From: Piromyces finnis
Taxonomy: Eukaryota > Neocallimastigomycota > Neocallimastigomycetes > Neocallimastigales > Neocallimastigaceae
Length of the DNA stretch: 64,000 nt
NCBI GenBank assembly: GCA_002104945.1
Contig: MCFH01000081.1
Span: 62,001-126,000, forward strand
Reading direction: 5' to 3'
In this document: positions 38,770 to 51,708 of the stretch, in pieces
Layout: each line of letters begins with the position of its first letter
How positions within the stretch are numbered: position 1 is the stretch's first letter
Made by a program: the position numbers and the translations under genes
Notes under the pieces: model-generated
The model's database searches: none
The model's input: only the letters and a program-made list of their open reading frames with translations
What the model was told of the DNA's origin: nothing

Positions 38770-40172
38770 TTGTATATTATATTAAAAGTAACAAAACAAA
38801 AAAAAAAAAAAAGAATCATTTATTAGTTTTAATAAAAATAAATAATACTATTATTATTATTGTAATTATTATTATTATTGTAATAATTGTAATTATTATT
38901 ATTGTTGTTGTTGTTGTTGTTGCTGTTACTGCTATTTTATTTATTTCATTCTTTATCAATTAAAATTATAATTTTTACCTTTTTTTTTTTTATTGTTGTT
39001 GCTTGTCATCATTAGCGTTGTTGTTGTTGTTATTCGGCTGTAAAATTAATTAATGCTAAAATATTATAAAATAAAATTTTTATTTATTAGTAAAATCTCA
39101 TTTTTTAATAAATTTTTAATTAGAATTAAATTTTGTTATTTCCTCAAAATTTCGTATAAATATTTTTATTTTTTTTAATTTTTTATTAAAAAATTTATAT
39201 TTTCATTTCATTTCAATTTTTTTAAATAAATAATAGAAAAAGGTATATAAATAAATAAAAAAAATTTTTTTCTTTTTTTTTTTTTTTTTAATAGATTCAA
39301 AAGAAAATATTTTATATAATTTATAAAATAAAAAAAAAAATTAAAATAAAAAATTATATATTAATTAAATATATATATACATATACATAATTAAAAAATA
39401 AAGTAATAAAAATAATAATAAAAACTACTTAGAAACAAAGATAACAAATAAATAATAATAAAAGTAAATATAAAGAAACAATTAATTTATTATTATACAT
39501 TAATAATTAATAGAATATATTTGATAAAAGTTAAGAAAACAATATGTATATTTCAAGAGAATTTAATTATAAAATGCAAAATATTAAAATGTTAAAAAAG
39601 AGAAACCTCACTACCAGAAGTGAATAAATAAATATAATAATAATTACCAAAAGAAGTTGTAAAAATAAATAATAGAATAGAAAAATAAAAAAAAAATTGA
39701 TATATCAATAGATTTGTGTATTTACAGTGCTTTAAAACAAGATTTAATATTCAATGTTCTTAAACAAATATTAAAGCAAATAAGATAATAACTGAAATGA
39801 AATATTAATATTATTTTAAAAATAATACTTCTGTCCTATATTTATGGTATATTTATTATGGGAAAAGATTTAAATAACAAAATAATGGATAATAATAAAA
39901 AATATAATTTTTCTTTAGTGTTTACTCGAAATAAATTAAAAAAAAAAAAAACAGAACAAAACATTTAAAACAAACAATAAATTATTTACAGAAAATAAAA
40001 TAATAAAAAAAAAAGATATAGAGAAGTTGTTAAATATCACTACAAACTAATTCATTGTTTATTTCTTAACCTAATCAAATATAAAAAACTATTATTTATA
40101 AAACTAAAATTTGTCAATAATCATACTAATTTTATTTTTATTATTTTTATTTTATTATTATGTAGTAGCAAA
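37993..40172. promoter_or_regulatory. Divergent spacer, pICln/SEC66
   Basis: Head-to-head 2.2 kb region that must hold both promoters. It contains an (AAT)n microsatellite (38732-38769), a TTG run (38901-38922), a T-tract of about 28 bases at 38641-38668, and a C-rich patch AACCACCCGC near 38398. A/T-only sequence from 39050 to 40100 with no open frame. Confidence 0.4.
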
Positions 40173-41056
40173 ATGATATTAATTATATTTTACTTAATTG
40201 CATTCCTTTGTACTTTCGTTTTCTTTATTAAATGGAATAATGCCAAAAAGGTTGTTAAATTAGGTAAGACATAAAATAAATGAAAGAATATATATTTTGA
40301 AAGTATAATCGATAAATGATTTTTAAGAATTTAGAATGAACAAAATAATAATAAATATTAAATATGTTATTATAATATTTTAGATAAAGAATGGTTCCCA
40401 ACAATTCCAGAAGAAGAACAATATTTCGCTTTAGTCGAACAATATGGTGACCAAGAAGCCAATCCACAAAACACTAAAATTTTAACTTCTGCTCTTGTTA
40501 AGAGAGCCATGGCTACTATTTCTCGTATGTGGGATATCCAAAAGGAAAAACCATCCTTAACTCAATTAGTTAGAGATGGTGTTGTTGGTGAAAATCAATT
40601 AAAGCAACTTACTTTAGCTGAAGAAGAAACTGAAGCTAAACTTGAAGATATCCAAAATGAAGCTGAATGTCTCAAAGATGGCTGGTCCAAAACTATTTTA
40701 CAAGAATCTGCTCAACTTATTGCGTATGTTTTATAGATATAATTTTAAATATTTTAATAAGTAGGAATACGAATTTTTAATACTGATTCCATTTTTAATA
40801 TTTATACTTTTTCCCACCTCTCAATATTTAATAATAATGAATAAAAATTAGTTACATTCGTCAACAACAACAACAAGCTCAAGCTCAAGCTAAAAAGAAT
40901 GCTAGTTCTAGAACTTCACCAGTACAAAATAGACCACCTTTAAGTCCAGAAGAAGAACTTAAGCGTCGTAAGGAAGAAGCAGATAGAGTTGCTAGAGAAT
41001 TAATAGAAGAAGAAGAAAAAACTAAAAAGACAAAATCAAAGTCAAAGAAAAATTAA
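40173..41056 (+). CDS. SEC66/SEC71, ER post-translational translocation subunit, 3 exons
   Basis: Fungal subunit of the Sec62/Sec63/Sec66/Sec72 complex that drives post-translational import into the endoplasmic reticulum. Exons 40173-40263, 40384-40723 and 40852-41056 give 211 aa; the yeast protein is 206. The N-terminus is a single transmembrane segment (about residues 2-20) followed by KWNNAKK. The core holds EWFPTIPEEEQY, ALVKRAMATISRMWDIQKEK, SLTQLVRDGVVGE and LKDGWSKTILQESAQLIAYI, typical of the Sec66 family, which contacts Sec72 in the cytosol. The tail is Gln-rich, then an acidic-basic charged helix ending in Lys. The family is fungal, which supports the host assignment. Confidence 0.93.
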
Positions 41057-42049
41057 ATTATTTAACATCAACTTTTGTAATAGAGTATTTTTTTAATTAT
41101 TTTAAAAATTTTTTTAAATTAATTTTCATTCTTTATGTCAAATCATTTTCTTCTTTTTTTTTTTTTTTTAATAGTAATATTTTTTTTATCATCAAATTTT
41201 CACCAACAATGAAATTATAGATAATACCTTTTCATCATAATTTCTTCATCTATATATTTATTTTATTATAATAAATTATAATAAAAAAGTAAAAAGTAAA
41301 AAGCAAAAAAAAAAAAAAAAAAATAATAATAATAAAAGATAATAAAAAAAAAAAAAGATAAAAAAAAAGTAATTTCTAAATACTTTTTTTTTGTTTTATT
41401 ATTATTTTCATCATAATACTACTACTACTATTTAGGTAATAGTTATATTAGTTTAAAAAAGCAAATGAAATGAACTATAGCAATTAAACAAATTAAAAAA
41501 AAAAAAAAAAAAGTAGAAAAATATATATATTTAATTAATAAATAAACATTTAAAAAAAAAAAAATTAAATAATAATCATAGAGAAAGAAAGGAAAAAAGG
41601 GTGACGGTGAAGCAAGTATTAGTAATGGTTAAGAAATAAAAAAAAAAAAAGTAGATGAATAAAAAGTTTTTTTTTTTTTTTAATTTCTATCATAAAAAAA
41701 GTTTTATTATTTGTAATTTTTTTTTTTTTTTTGATTTTTTTTTTAATATTTTTATTTTATATAAAGTTGACATATACCTACATTTATAGGTCACTATTGA
41801 ATAGATATACTTTAATAGATATCTATGAAAATAAGAGAAATAAATTATTATTGTAGGGGTTATGCTTAAAATATAATTATTATATATAATGATTTATGAT
41901 TTATGATAATGATGATCGATTATTTTTTTTTAAAGAAAATATTATATAGTTTTCATATATATATATATACATATATTTATTTATTTTATGATGATTATGA
42001 TCATTATTACAATTTTTTATTTTATTTTATTTATTTTATTTTAATAATT
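41057..42049. other. Convergent 3' spacer, SEC66/GYP1
   Basis: Tail-to-tail spacer with many A and T runs of 12 to 20 bases and AT dinucleotide runs (41941-41960). No open frame of note and no structured element seen. Confidence 0.6.
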
Positions 42050-44867
42050 CTATATTTCAATCTTTGATTGTGCTACATGATGTAAATGATTTGGTGAATT
42101 ATGGAATAAACTTTTATACATATAAGCTTCCGATAATAGTAGTTCAATATCTTGATCTGTCCAATCTTTTGTAGGTATATGTTGTAAAAATATAACTATA
42201 TCTTGGAATTCTTTCAATTTTAATTCTTTTGACCATTTAACAAGTAATGAAGCACAAACATAAGTATGAAATTCGGAAAATCCATTAGGTTCACACTATT
42301 TTTTATAAATAAAATTTTATATTGAAAAATATAGAAATAATAAAAATTAATTTGTTATTATTATCATTCAAATTATAAATTGGTATACTATTTTTTTTAT
42401 AACTCATATTCTATTTCCATTTCCATTTCTATCTTTATATATATTCTTTCAAAAAAAAAAAAAAAAAAAAAAAAAATTTATAAATACTTACAATATAAGT
42501 GTCCCACATTCTTATTATATTTTGTAATGAAATTTCACGCATTAATAAACAATTCATCCATCGGAATGCAAATTGTAAAAAGTTTACATTTTCTTCCTTT
42601 AAATGATTATATAATTGTTCATCAATACGATTGGTAAGTTCATTCATTTTTTCTACTTGACGAACAATACCTGGTTGGGCATGTATATAATTATCCTATA
42701 TGGAATCCATTTTAAATAACAATAATAAATAAGATATCATGATAACTATAAATATCTTTTTTTTTTTTTTTAAATAGGTAAAACATACTTGAATACCGTC
42801 TAATAAAATAGTTAAACACCAAAATGAATCGGCTTCAACATTAGTTAATTGTTCTTTTGGGAATGAATCAAAATCGTATTTATTAATATGTTTCAAAGCT
42901 ATACATTAAATGATAATGATCATAACAATAGTAATATTATCAATAATAAAATGGGTTGAAAAAATAAATGAATTACTATATTCATTCTTTATAAAATATA
43001 TAATTTTATATAATGTGTAATTTTAATTTTAAAATTATAAACCATCAAATGAAAATTTTATAAACTTACGCATATATTTTGATAAAAATACATGATAAAA
43101 GGGTGTAATTAAATCATTAATTCCTTGAACATAACCACTAGCTGTATGCCGTATAGCCCAACAATATAATATTTTTTCTAATGACTATTTATATTGGATA
43201 TATATATTAGTTTAATTAAATATAAATCTTTATATATATATATGTATAAAGTAATATTTCATTTCATACTCTTTGAATAATTGGATTTTGGTATAATGAT
43301 ATATCTGGATTTGTTCTTGGTACATCAATATGAATCTTTATTAATATTAAATTAAAATAATTTTTAGTTTTATTTTTTTTATTTTTTTTTTTTCTAAAAA
43401 AAAAGTATATCTATATAATTATAATGTATAATTCGTAAAAAAAAAAAAAAAAAGAAAAAAAAAATTACTTGATGATATATTGATTGATCTAATCCTTTTG
43501 TTCCATTTTTAAATGTTTCTGTTACTATTTTTATATATTCATTTCTTTTTGATTTCAATACTGCTTCTCTTTCTTCTGAATTACATGGTAAATAACCCTT
43601 TATTAAGTAGAATAAATAATATATATATTGATAAATATATTAGCGAAAGTAATAAAAAAAGATATTCTAATTTCAATTATTTTCAATAGGTCATTCTTTG
43701 AGCTTGATATAAATTATTTACCATAAGCATTTGCCAAGCTTCTGGTCTATATTCTTCAGGTATACCGGACCATGATAATTTTTTCAATTTTACTAAAATA
43801 TTTTAAATATTTTATTGTTGTATTTTTTGATAGTATACAAAAAATTAACTATTAATCCTTATTGAATCTATACAACAAAATTTCCTTTTTTTTTTTTTTA
43901 ATTATTTTCTATTTATAATATATATATCAATATATCAATAGATATATACCAATATCTACATCTGGTTCTCTAAGTATTGATTCAAATTTCTTAATACGGG
44001 CAATATCATTATTAATTTTTGCTATTTCAGATGCTGTCTTTTCATCTATCGTTTTTTCTTAATTATTATTATAATAAATAGTATCGTTTTTTTTTTTTTT
44101 CATTTTTTTAAAAAAATGAAAAAAAAAATAAATGTTTTATGAATATTTATTTTACACATACTTTTATAGAAAAAAAATTTTTTTTTTATTTTTTTTCATT
44201 CATATTACTATTAATTAATAATAAAAAATATATTACTTTTTGGCATTTCAACAGGTGAACTAATACTACTATTACTGCTACCATATGACATAAAAGGAAC
44301 GTCAAGTGGTGAAAGAGAAGAAGCTGTATTTCTTTTTAATTTTTCAATATCATTTGGATCAAATTCATCTAAATCATCATTCCAGTCTGAATCTGTAGCA
44401 TTTAAATAATCTTTAAATTGTTGTTGTGAAGAACTACTTATTGATAAATGTGGTGAACTACCAGTTGGTGAATGTCTTTTTTTTTTTTTTAAATATTTTA
44501 AATAATTAAAATAATAATAACAATAATAATAACGATATAGAGATATAAAAAGTTACTGGTAAGATAAAAAATATATATAATTTATTCTTTTTCTTATTAT
44601 TATTATACAATAAAGTTATTATAAGATATGTACGAATCTGATGTATCAATTGGAAGACCATGTTCATCCACTAATGACTTTGATAAACGTTTACTATTCA
44701 TATCGATATTTTTTTAAAAATTCAAATATAATAAAATAGGATAGGAAATTGAATAAAACTATTTATTGTTGACTATTTATATTACTAGCACTAATAAAGT
44801 ATTAAAGTATATACCTAGGAAGTTGTGGAGAAGAACGTCTCCATAGATATCTTTGATAATCACTCAT
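42050..44867 (-). CDS. GYP1/TBC1D22-type Rab GTPase-activating protein, 11 exons
   Basis: TBC-domain protein that speeds GTP hydrolysis by a Rab GTPase; Gyp1 acts at the Golgi on Ypt1. Minus-strand exons: 44867-44815, 44693-44634, 44475-44237, 44057-43950, 43792-43722, 43597-43469, 43335-43270, 43184-43070, 42898-42789, 42695-42492 and 42295-42050, giving 466 aa. Exon 4 could also start at 44045, removing four residues. The Ser-rich N-terminus (1-150) leads into LSWSGIPEEYRPEAWQMLMGYLP, the catalytic arginine finger IHIDVPRTNP (Arg about 227), the glutamine finger SGYVQGINDL (Gln about 262), DSFWCLTILLDGIQDNY, FAFRWMNCLLMREIS, MWDTYI and the Gyp1-type end FSEFHTYVCASLL and PTKDWTDQDIELLLSEA. 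Both catalytic fingers are intact. It is the most intron-rich gene here. Confidence 0.93.
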
Positions 44868-46069
44868 TCGTTACTTTTTATCTTATTAAGTATTTTAAAA
44901 CTTTCTTTTAATAAAATGCTATTATTTTTATATTGAAAGAACGATATTTAAAGTTCACTTGAAACAATTGAGAATGATAAAGGTTGGTTGTTATTGGAAT
45001 TGAATAAAAAAAAAAAAAAAAAAAAGAAAATAACGAAAAATAAATTTATAGATAGAAAAAAGGAAAAGAGTTAATACTTTTTATAATATTTATAATATAT
45101 GAAATAATATTTTAACCTTACCTATTAATATAAATGAAAGTTTCTTAATTGATAACAGTGTTACTTTATTTATTATTACTATTTTTTTTTTTTTGAATAA
45201 TATCAGTTATATTGTATAGTGTCTTTTATTTTTTAGTTAAAATGAATATTATTTTGACAACATATACTATATATATTGATATATAAATAAATATATTTTA
45301 ATAAGAATTATTTTTTTTTTATTTATATTAACGTTGAGTTATGACTATAAATGTATATATTGTTGTTATTATTTTTAGTTTATATTTTTACAGGGGTGAA
45401 CTATAAATTTATCACAGTTACTATAATTATTATTATTTTTAGGTCTATTCTTTTTTTCTTTTCTTAAAAGTATCTTTCTACTTTACAACCCAATTAAATA
45501 GGTAAAAAAAAAATAAAAAAAAAAAAGAAAAAGAAATAAATAAATTTTATTATTATTTTTATTTGCTTGCTTTTCTTTTGATGTATAAAAAATTTACTTG
45601 CCTAATTTGTTCATAATAAAATATCAAGCCACGTTAATTTTTTTTTTTTTTTTAGTATTATTCTATGGTGAAACAAAAAAATGATAATAAAATTATGCAT
45701 ATAAAATTTAATTTAAATTTTGATCAGGGATGAAAATTAAAAAAGCATAATTTTTACATGCCTTTTATTAGGATGGGGAAAAGAATTAATAAAATAGTTA
45801 GTTGTTTAAAGAAAAGTATTCATTATAATATCTTTTTTTATTATTAAGCTATTGACATCCTACTAAAAGATAGGTATAAAAATGATAATAATTTGATTAA
45901 TTAAATAAAAAATTAAAAACTAATTAATTAGTTATTTCTAAATTGTTATTTCTAATATTAGATTAGGTAATATGAGATTTCATCAAAAAAGATAAATTAT
46001 TTAATTAATAATTTTAATTTATAGTAATTATTAATAAATAATAATAATATTGGAAAGATTAAAATATTA

Positions 46070-46105
<36 letters not shown>

Positions 46106-46190
46106 ATAGATAAATAAATAAATAAATAAATAAATAGATAAATAAATAAATAAATAGATAAATAAATAAATAAATAAATAAATAAATAGA

Positions 46191-46237
<47 letters not shown>

Positions 46238-46360
46238 ATTGAAATTATTAATTGTCAATTTAATAATAATAATAAAAAATAATAATAGATAAATATAAAA
46301 TAAATAAATAAATAAATAATTTTAATATTCTTTAAAACAAAATATAAAATAAAATCGAAA
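44868..46360. promoter_or_regulatory. Divergent spacer, GYP1/JTB-like
   Basis: Head-to-head 1.5 kb region that should contain both promoters. Mostly A/T, with the (TAAA)n array near the JTB-like side and a few mixed-sequence patches (44940-45000, 45580-45640). No defined regulatory motif. Confidence 0.4.
46071..46239. repeat. (TAAA)n tetranucleotide array with TAGA interruptions
   Basis: About 42 tetranucleotide units. Single G substitutions (TAGA) recur at irregular spacing, so larger blocks are visible. It ends about 120 bases before the JTB-like start codon. Confidence 0.9.
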
Positions 46361-47234
46361 ATGTTTTTTAATAGAAATAATAATGTATTCATATTTTGTA
46401 TAATTTCTTTTTTATTTATAAAGTATGTTGTAATACGCTTTATAAAATAAAGTTTGATATATATATTATATTTTTATTAACTTACCTATTCCTAAATTAT
46501 TCCATAATATTTATTTATAAAAATTTATTAGTACCCAAGCATTCATTTATCCTAATGATTATTCAACTATAAAGGTAAAAAGAGGAAACCCAAAGATATA
46601 CCATTCTTTTCCAATTGGACAATGCATTCGTTGTGAAAGTGATGATTTTGTAATTACTATTATTTTTTCTTTCACTTTATATTAAGATACCAATAAATTA
46701 TTGTTATTATTTAATTATATTATTATTCAATATTCATTGATGTTTATATACATTTTTTTTTTTTTAATTTGAATTACCCATTTATTTATAAAATTAACGA
46801 AATTATTAATAATAGAAAAAAGATGTATCTTACTGTAAAGATACCGGTTATAAACAATTAGTTCAATGGTCTGTAGAAGAAATTTATTTAAAGGATAATG
46901 AAGAAATAGAAGATTACAAACTTCATTCGGAAGATATTATTGTTTTACCAAATAAAAATATAAAAAAAGATAAATTACCAAAATATAGAGCTTGCTATCA
47001 TCAAAAACGTGATATGGATGTTAAAAACTTTATAAAATTTCAAGTATGTATTATTATATGTAAATATTTACATTACGAATATACATCATTAATTTTAAAT
47101 TATTATTACTGCTATACATTTTAAAGTTTTTTTCGGCAATTATTGGAGTTTCAACTTTTGTACTTACAATGTATAGAAAAAAGAAAAATATGAAACAACA
47201 ATATTTAAATATTTTAAGATTAATAAGAAAATAA
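46361..47234 (+). CDS. JTB-like single-pass membrane protein, 4 exons
   Basis: Exons 46361-46422, 46532-46649, 46816-47043 and 47127-47234 give 171 aa. A hydrophobic signal segment covers residues 9-21. The luminal part has a CX2C pair (GQCIRCESDDF), then YCKDTGYKQ, then YRACYHQKRDM, and a transmembrane helix (about 137-155, FFSAIIGVSTFVLTMY) followed by a basic cytosolic tail. The order CxxC, CxxTGY, Cys, TM, basic tail matches animal JTB (jumping translocation breakpoint protein), whose role is poorly known (linked to mitochondria and cytokinesis). The cysteine that follows TGY in human JTB is absent. A 30-residue insert of charged amino acids lies between TGY and the last Cys. The spacer to the convergent RTT109 gene is about 300 bases of A/T. 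Confidence 0.75.
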
Positions 47235-47530
47235 TACTAATAAATCTTTCAAAATACGAATCAAAATACCATCACTAAAATTGAAACACAAAATCAATAA
47301 AACAATTAATTATTGTAATAAATTATTCTTTTCGAAATTTCATAAATAATAAATTCAAATATATTAATTATTAGAAAATATATATAAATAATAATAGAAA
47401 TAAAAACTAGATTATAAATACATATATATATATAATATACTCATGCTATAGATTCTTTTATTTTTGTACTTTTTTTTTTTTCAATGAAATTAAATAATCA
47501 ACGTTTATTTTTTTTTTTATTCAATTGTAA

Positions 47531-48898
47531 TTATTTTTTCGATTTTCTTTTAATAAGACCTTGAATATTATTTATATTGGTATTATTATTATTATTTTGT
47601 TCTTGAGAAGGATTTTTTCTTTTAATTAATCCTTGAAGATTATTTATACCATGATTTGTTTCTGATGCTTGTTGTGAGGATGTCTTTTTCTTTTTTATTA
47701 AACCTTGAATATCGTTAACATTTTTTCTTTTAATGCAACCAGTTAAATTATTGACAGTACCGTTGGAAATAAAAGCATCATTAGATGTCTTATTTTCCAA
47801 ATCTTTTTTTAACTCATAATTAAAATAAAGTATTTTATTATTTTTACTTAACTTCTTTAAATGGTTATGAAGTGTTTTCGAAGAAGAAATTGAATCTTCT
47901 TCGAGGGCATAATTAAGGGACAAGATAATATCCATAAGTGAATTAAATTCTTTATTACTTAAATAGACGTTAGAATTGTTTATTTTTTCTTTTTCTTTTT
48001 GGTGAGAAGAAAGAATTTCAAGTATTATACAAGCTGATACATTTCCAGAAAAATTCTCAATAGCAAGATATTCAAAAAGTTCTCTTACCGTCGTTTTTTC
48101 ATTAATTAAAGAAGCTCTTTTTTCACTATGAATGAGGGAATTTTTTGGATCATCAGGAAATTGTGGTATACTATCAAGTGCCAATGCTGTTTTTTCAAAT
48201 GGATAACCCCAAGTCCATGGACAAACCGAAGAATCCGTTTTTAATTGACTTTTTAAATTTTCTATATTGTCTTCTTTCTTTATGGTTTGTATTTGTCCAA
48301 TTCGTTCTCCTGTTGGACAATACCAAAAACCTTTCTCCGGTATAAAAACTTTTGGATAGTGAGAAAGGGTTTTTATCCACCAATTAATTAGTTCAGTGTC
48401 AGATAGTATATGCTTATTCATATTATTGGCATCATCAGATGTTGGGAAAAGATAATTTGGTTTAGCTCTGGTATATAAGTGTAAAGTAACGGAAAATCCC
48501 GAATTTTTATATAAATTTTGGTAATAACTTAAATAACCCAATATTATTGCACGAATAAGAGATAACGGTTGTCTTTCCAGTACTTCCCAACCCGATGTAT
48601 CAATTTTAGAAATGTATAGAACAATTTTTTTTTCATTTACATTGACATACTCATTACATAACATTCCAGCATTAAATAAAGTTTCTTTATCCTTTTCAGA
48701 TTCTTTGTCAGTATTATTTTTTGAAGCGGCAAGTATTAAAATATTACTCATATCATAACTATTATTATCATTCTTTTTTTTTTTCAATTGTTTTTTTGAA
48801 TACAAATTCTTTTTTTCCGGTTGACTACGTATTATGTATAAATCAATATTTGCATGTCCATAAAGATTACTGATAGCTTTTATTATATACTCTTTCAT
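47531..48898 (-). CDS. RTT109 histone H3K56 acetyltransferase
   Basis: Single-exon gene of 455 aa (yeast 436). Rtt109 is the fungal acetyltransferase that marks newly made H3 on K56 (and K9/K27), helped by Asf1 and the NAP1-like chaperone Vps75. Family matches: VLYISKIDTSGW (about 93-104), PLSLIRAIILGYL, LHLYTRAKPNYLFP (about 139-152), HILSDTELINWW, the WTWGYPF segment (228-234) and FPDDPK (247-252), whose Lys252 aligns with the auto-acetylated lysine of yeast Rtt109 (Lys290) and whose Asp pair is retained. The C-terminal 90 residues contain four copies of an (I/L)-x-G-(L/C)-I-K-(R/K)-K motif separated by Asn/Gln/Ser linkers. Start: first ATG, 500 bases from the divergent proteasome gene. Rtt109 is known as a fungal enzyme, so it supports the host call. 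Confidence 0.92.
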   Translation of the reverse strand: MKEYIIKAISNLYGHANIDLYIIRSQPEKKNLYSKKQLKKKKNDNNSYDMSNILILAASKNNTDKESEKDKETLFNAGMLCNEYVNVNEKKIVLYISKIDTSGWEVLERQPLSLIRAIILGYLSYYQNLYKNSGFSVTLHLYTRAKPNYLFPTSDDANNMNKHILSDTELINWWIKTLSHYPKVFIPEKGFWYCPTGERIGQIQTIKKEDNIENLKSQLKTDSSVCPWTWGYPFEKTALALDSIPQFPDDPKNSLIHSEKRASLINEKTTVRELFEYLAIENFSGNVSACIILEILSSHQKEKEKINNSNVYLSNKEFNSLMDIILSLNYALEEDSISSSKTLHNHLKKLSKNNKILYFNYELKKDLENKTSNDAFISNGTVNNLTGCIKRKNVNDIQGLIKKKKTSSQQASETNHGINNLQGLIKRKNPSQEQNNNNNTNINNIQGLIKRKSKK

Positions 48899-49403
48899 TT
48901 TTAAATAAGATAATAATTTATATATATATATATAAATTCCTTGAAATCTTTATTATTGTAATTTGTCTATATGGAATAAAATAAAAAAAAAAGAAAAAAA
49001 ATTTTTTTTTTTTTAAATAATATTAAATAATAAAATTAATATTAAATATTATTTTATTTATTTATTAATTTTTACCTAATAAATAATTTTGTATTAATTT
49101 AAAAAAAAAAAATAACAATAACATTCATAATAAAAATGAAAATTAAATAAATTTATTATAATTAATTAATAATTAATTAAATTTTTTATATTGAAATTTT
49201 TCATCAAAAAAAATTTTATAAAATTAAATTTTCTTTTTTTTTAAAAAGAATACTTTTTTTAAAAAAAAAAAATAAATTTATTTTAGACATTTATATTTTT
49301 CAATAACATAACAATTAAACAAAATAAAAAGAAAAGTTTTGTTTTTTGGAAAATTAAATATTAAATAATAAAATAAAATAATATTAAATAATAATTGCCT
49401 AAG
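48899..49403. promoter_or_regulatory. Short bidirectional promoter, RTT109/proteasome alpha5
   Basis: Only 505 bases separate the two start codons, transcribed outward, so both promoters must overlap or abut here. It is A/T-only with T(n)A(n) tracts (49234-49271). No classical TATA position or proteasome-type control element can be singled out. Confidence 0.5.
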
Positions 49404-51708
49404 ATGTTTTTAACCAGATCTGAAGTAAATATTATTTAAACAATCCATTTGAAAATTTAATATAGAGAAAACTAAATGAAAATTTTAAAAATATCAATAT
49501 TATAAAGAACGCTATTTCTTTTTTTTTTTTTTTTTTTTTTTTAAGCATTTTAAAAACAATAAATTGGTTCAAATTTCTATTTGGATATCAAGATATATAT
49601 AGAATAATCTTAAATATACTAATTTAATATACTAAAGATACACTTTATCATAAATAGAATTAATAATTAATAATTAACGTATAGTAATCAATAAATATTT
49701 TACCTATAAAAATTAATCAATCAATAAAAGATAAATATTACAACAACAAGTATAGATAAATAAAAAAAATTAATAATAATAGTAATCTTATTTATAAAAA
49801 AAAATAATGCATGATAGTTCAATTCATATTTAAACAGTTTCTAATATATTAGTTTATTTAGAAATCACATATACTAATGATATAATGTTAAATTTTATAT
49901 TTTAATGTAGTATGATAGAGGTGTAAATACTTTCTCTCCAGAAGGTAGATTGTTCCAAGTTGAATATGCTATTGAAGCCATTAAGGTAAAATTATAATAT
50001 TTTGTAATAATCTTTCTAATTTTTTTTTTGTTCTTGTTTTTGTATAATAATTTGCAGATTATAAATCAATAATTATTATATATGGATCAATTAAAATGAA
50101 TAAATATAATAAACAAGAATTAGATAATTTAAACTTTATTGGATAAAGAATTCTAAATAATGTATAGAAAATAAAATAGTATAAAAAAAAAAAAAAAAAA
50201 AAGATACAATCATTTTTCATACATATTATTATTATTAATATTATAATGAAGAAATGAAAAAAAAAAAAAATAAATTGAAATAACATTTTAATATCAATAT
50301 GAACATATTAAAAACATTCATAATTATAATTTTCAATATATATAAACTTATGACTATTAAATATCTTTTTGAATAGATAATAACATTTTAAATGATCAAT
50401 AAATAAATGTATAATACATTTATATTAAATAAATCAAAATTAATGAAATGTATATTACATTATTTATATGAAATATCCTATTCAGTTTATTATATATATT
50501 CATTATATATTCACTTATTACCAAAATTAATTGGATAATAGCAATTATAATTAACAATGGTTTAACAATATATATTTGTTTTTTTATTAAATAAAATATA
50601 ATTGATGAAATGAAATATTAAATAATATAAAGATGGGTTCAACTGCCATTGGTATTCAAACTTCTGAAGGTGTTATCCTTGCTGTAGAAAAGCGTATTAC
50701 TTCAACTTTATTAGAACCAAGTTCTATTGAAAAGATTTTAGAAATTGATTCTCATGTTGGTTGTGCTATGTCTGGTTTAAATGCTGATGCCAGAACTATG
50801 ATTGATCACGCTCGTGTTCAAGCTCAAGTATATATTAAAAAAAACATTTTTATATATATAATATATAATATCAATGAAAAAAACATCATTTTAATATATA
50901 TATATATTTATTATTATATTCTCCAAAAAAATGTAAATTCATTAGAACCACACTTTTGTATATGATGAACCAATTAAGATTGAAAGTATTACTCAAGCTA
51001 TTTGTGATCTTGCTTTAAGATTCGGTGAAGGTGCTCAAGGAGAAGAATCTATTATGGTAAATATCAAGTGTTAATTTATTAAAAATTTAATCGTATTAGT
51101 TAATCCTATTAAATTCTTTTTCATTATTTTCCCTTTAATATTTTTTTACATAATAGAGTCGTCCATTTGGTGTTGCCTTATTAATTGCTGGTTGTGATGA
51201 AAATGGACCACAACTGTAACTATTATTATTTTTATTTCTATAGTAATAAGGCATTATATCTATTCAAAATTTGGTGTGGATTAAATATTAAACTATTCTT
51301 TTCTTTTTAATAATCAAATGTATAAAATATTATATAATATGTTAGTTTCCATGCTGATCCATCTGGTACTTTCACTAAATACCAAGCTAAGGCTATTGGT
51401 TCTGGTTCTGAAGGTGCTCAAACTGAATTACAAGAAAACTACCACAAGGTATTTAATAATAGCCTAGTATATAGAAATTAATGTGGATTTTTTTTTATTT
51501 ATTAAATTATTGTTTATTATTTATTTTTAATTGTATTTTCTAGTCATTAACTTTAAAAGAAGCCGAAACTTTATCATTAAAGGTTTTAAAGCAAGTTATG
51601 GAAGAAAAGGTTAATTCTGTAAATGTTCAATTATGTTCAGTTACTCCAAATGAAGGTTTCCATATCTATAGTGAAGAAGAAGTTAATGAAATCATCAATA
51701 CCTTATAA
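49404..51708 (+). CDS. 20S proteasome subunit alpha5 (PUP2/PSMA5), 7 exons
   Basis: Alpha-ring subunit of the 20S proteasome. Exons: 49404-49424, 49911-49985, 50633-50827, 50946-51056, 51157-51215, 51346-51448 and 51544-51708, giving 242 aa, the family length. The first residues, [20 protein letters not shown] followed by [12 protein letters not shown], carry the alpha-subunit signature; next are [24 protein letters not shown]-like linker [74 protein letters not shown] and a C-terminal acidic helix. Intron 2 is 647 bases, so exons 1 and 2 are far from the main body; the ATG inside exon 3 is not the start. Confidence 0.97.

Noticed and set aside
46070-46258. Minus-strand frame of Leu-Phe-Ile-Tyr repeats
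   Set aside because: Translation of the (TAAA)n microsatellite.
49560-49600. GGTTCAAATTT as a tRNA B-box
   Set aside because: No A-box or cloverleaf pairing at the required distance.
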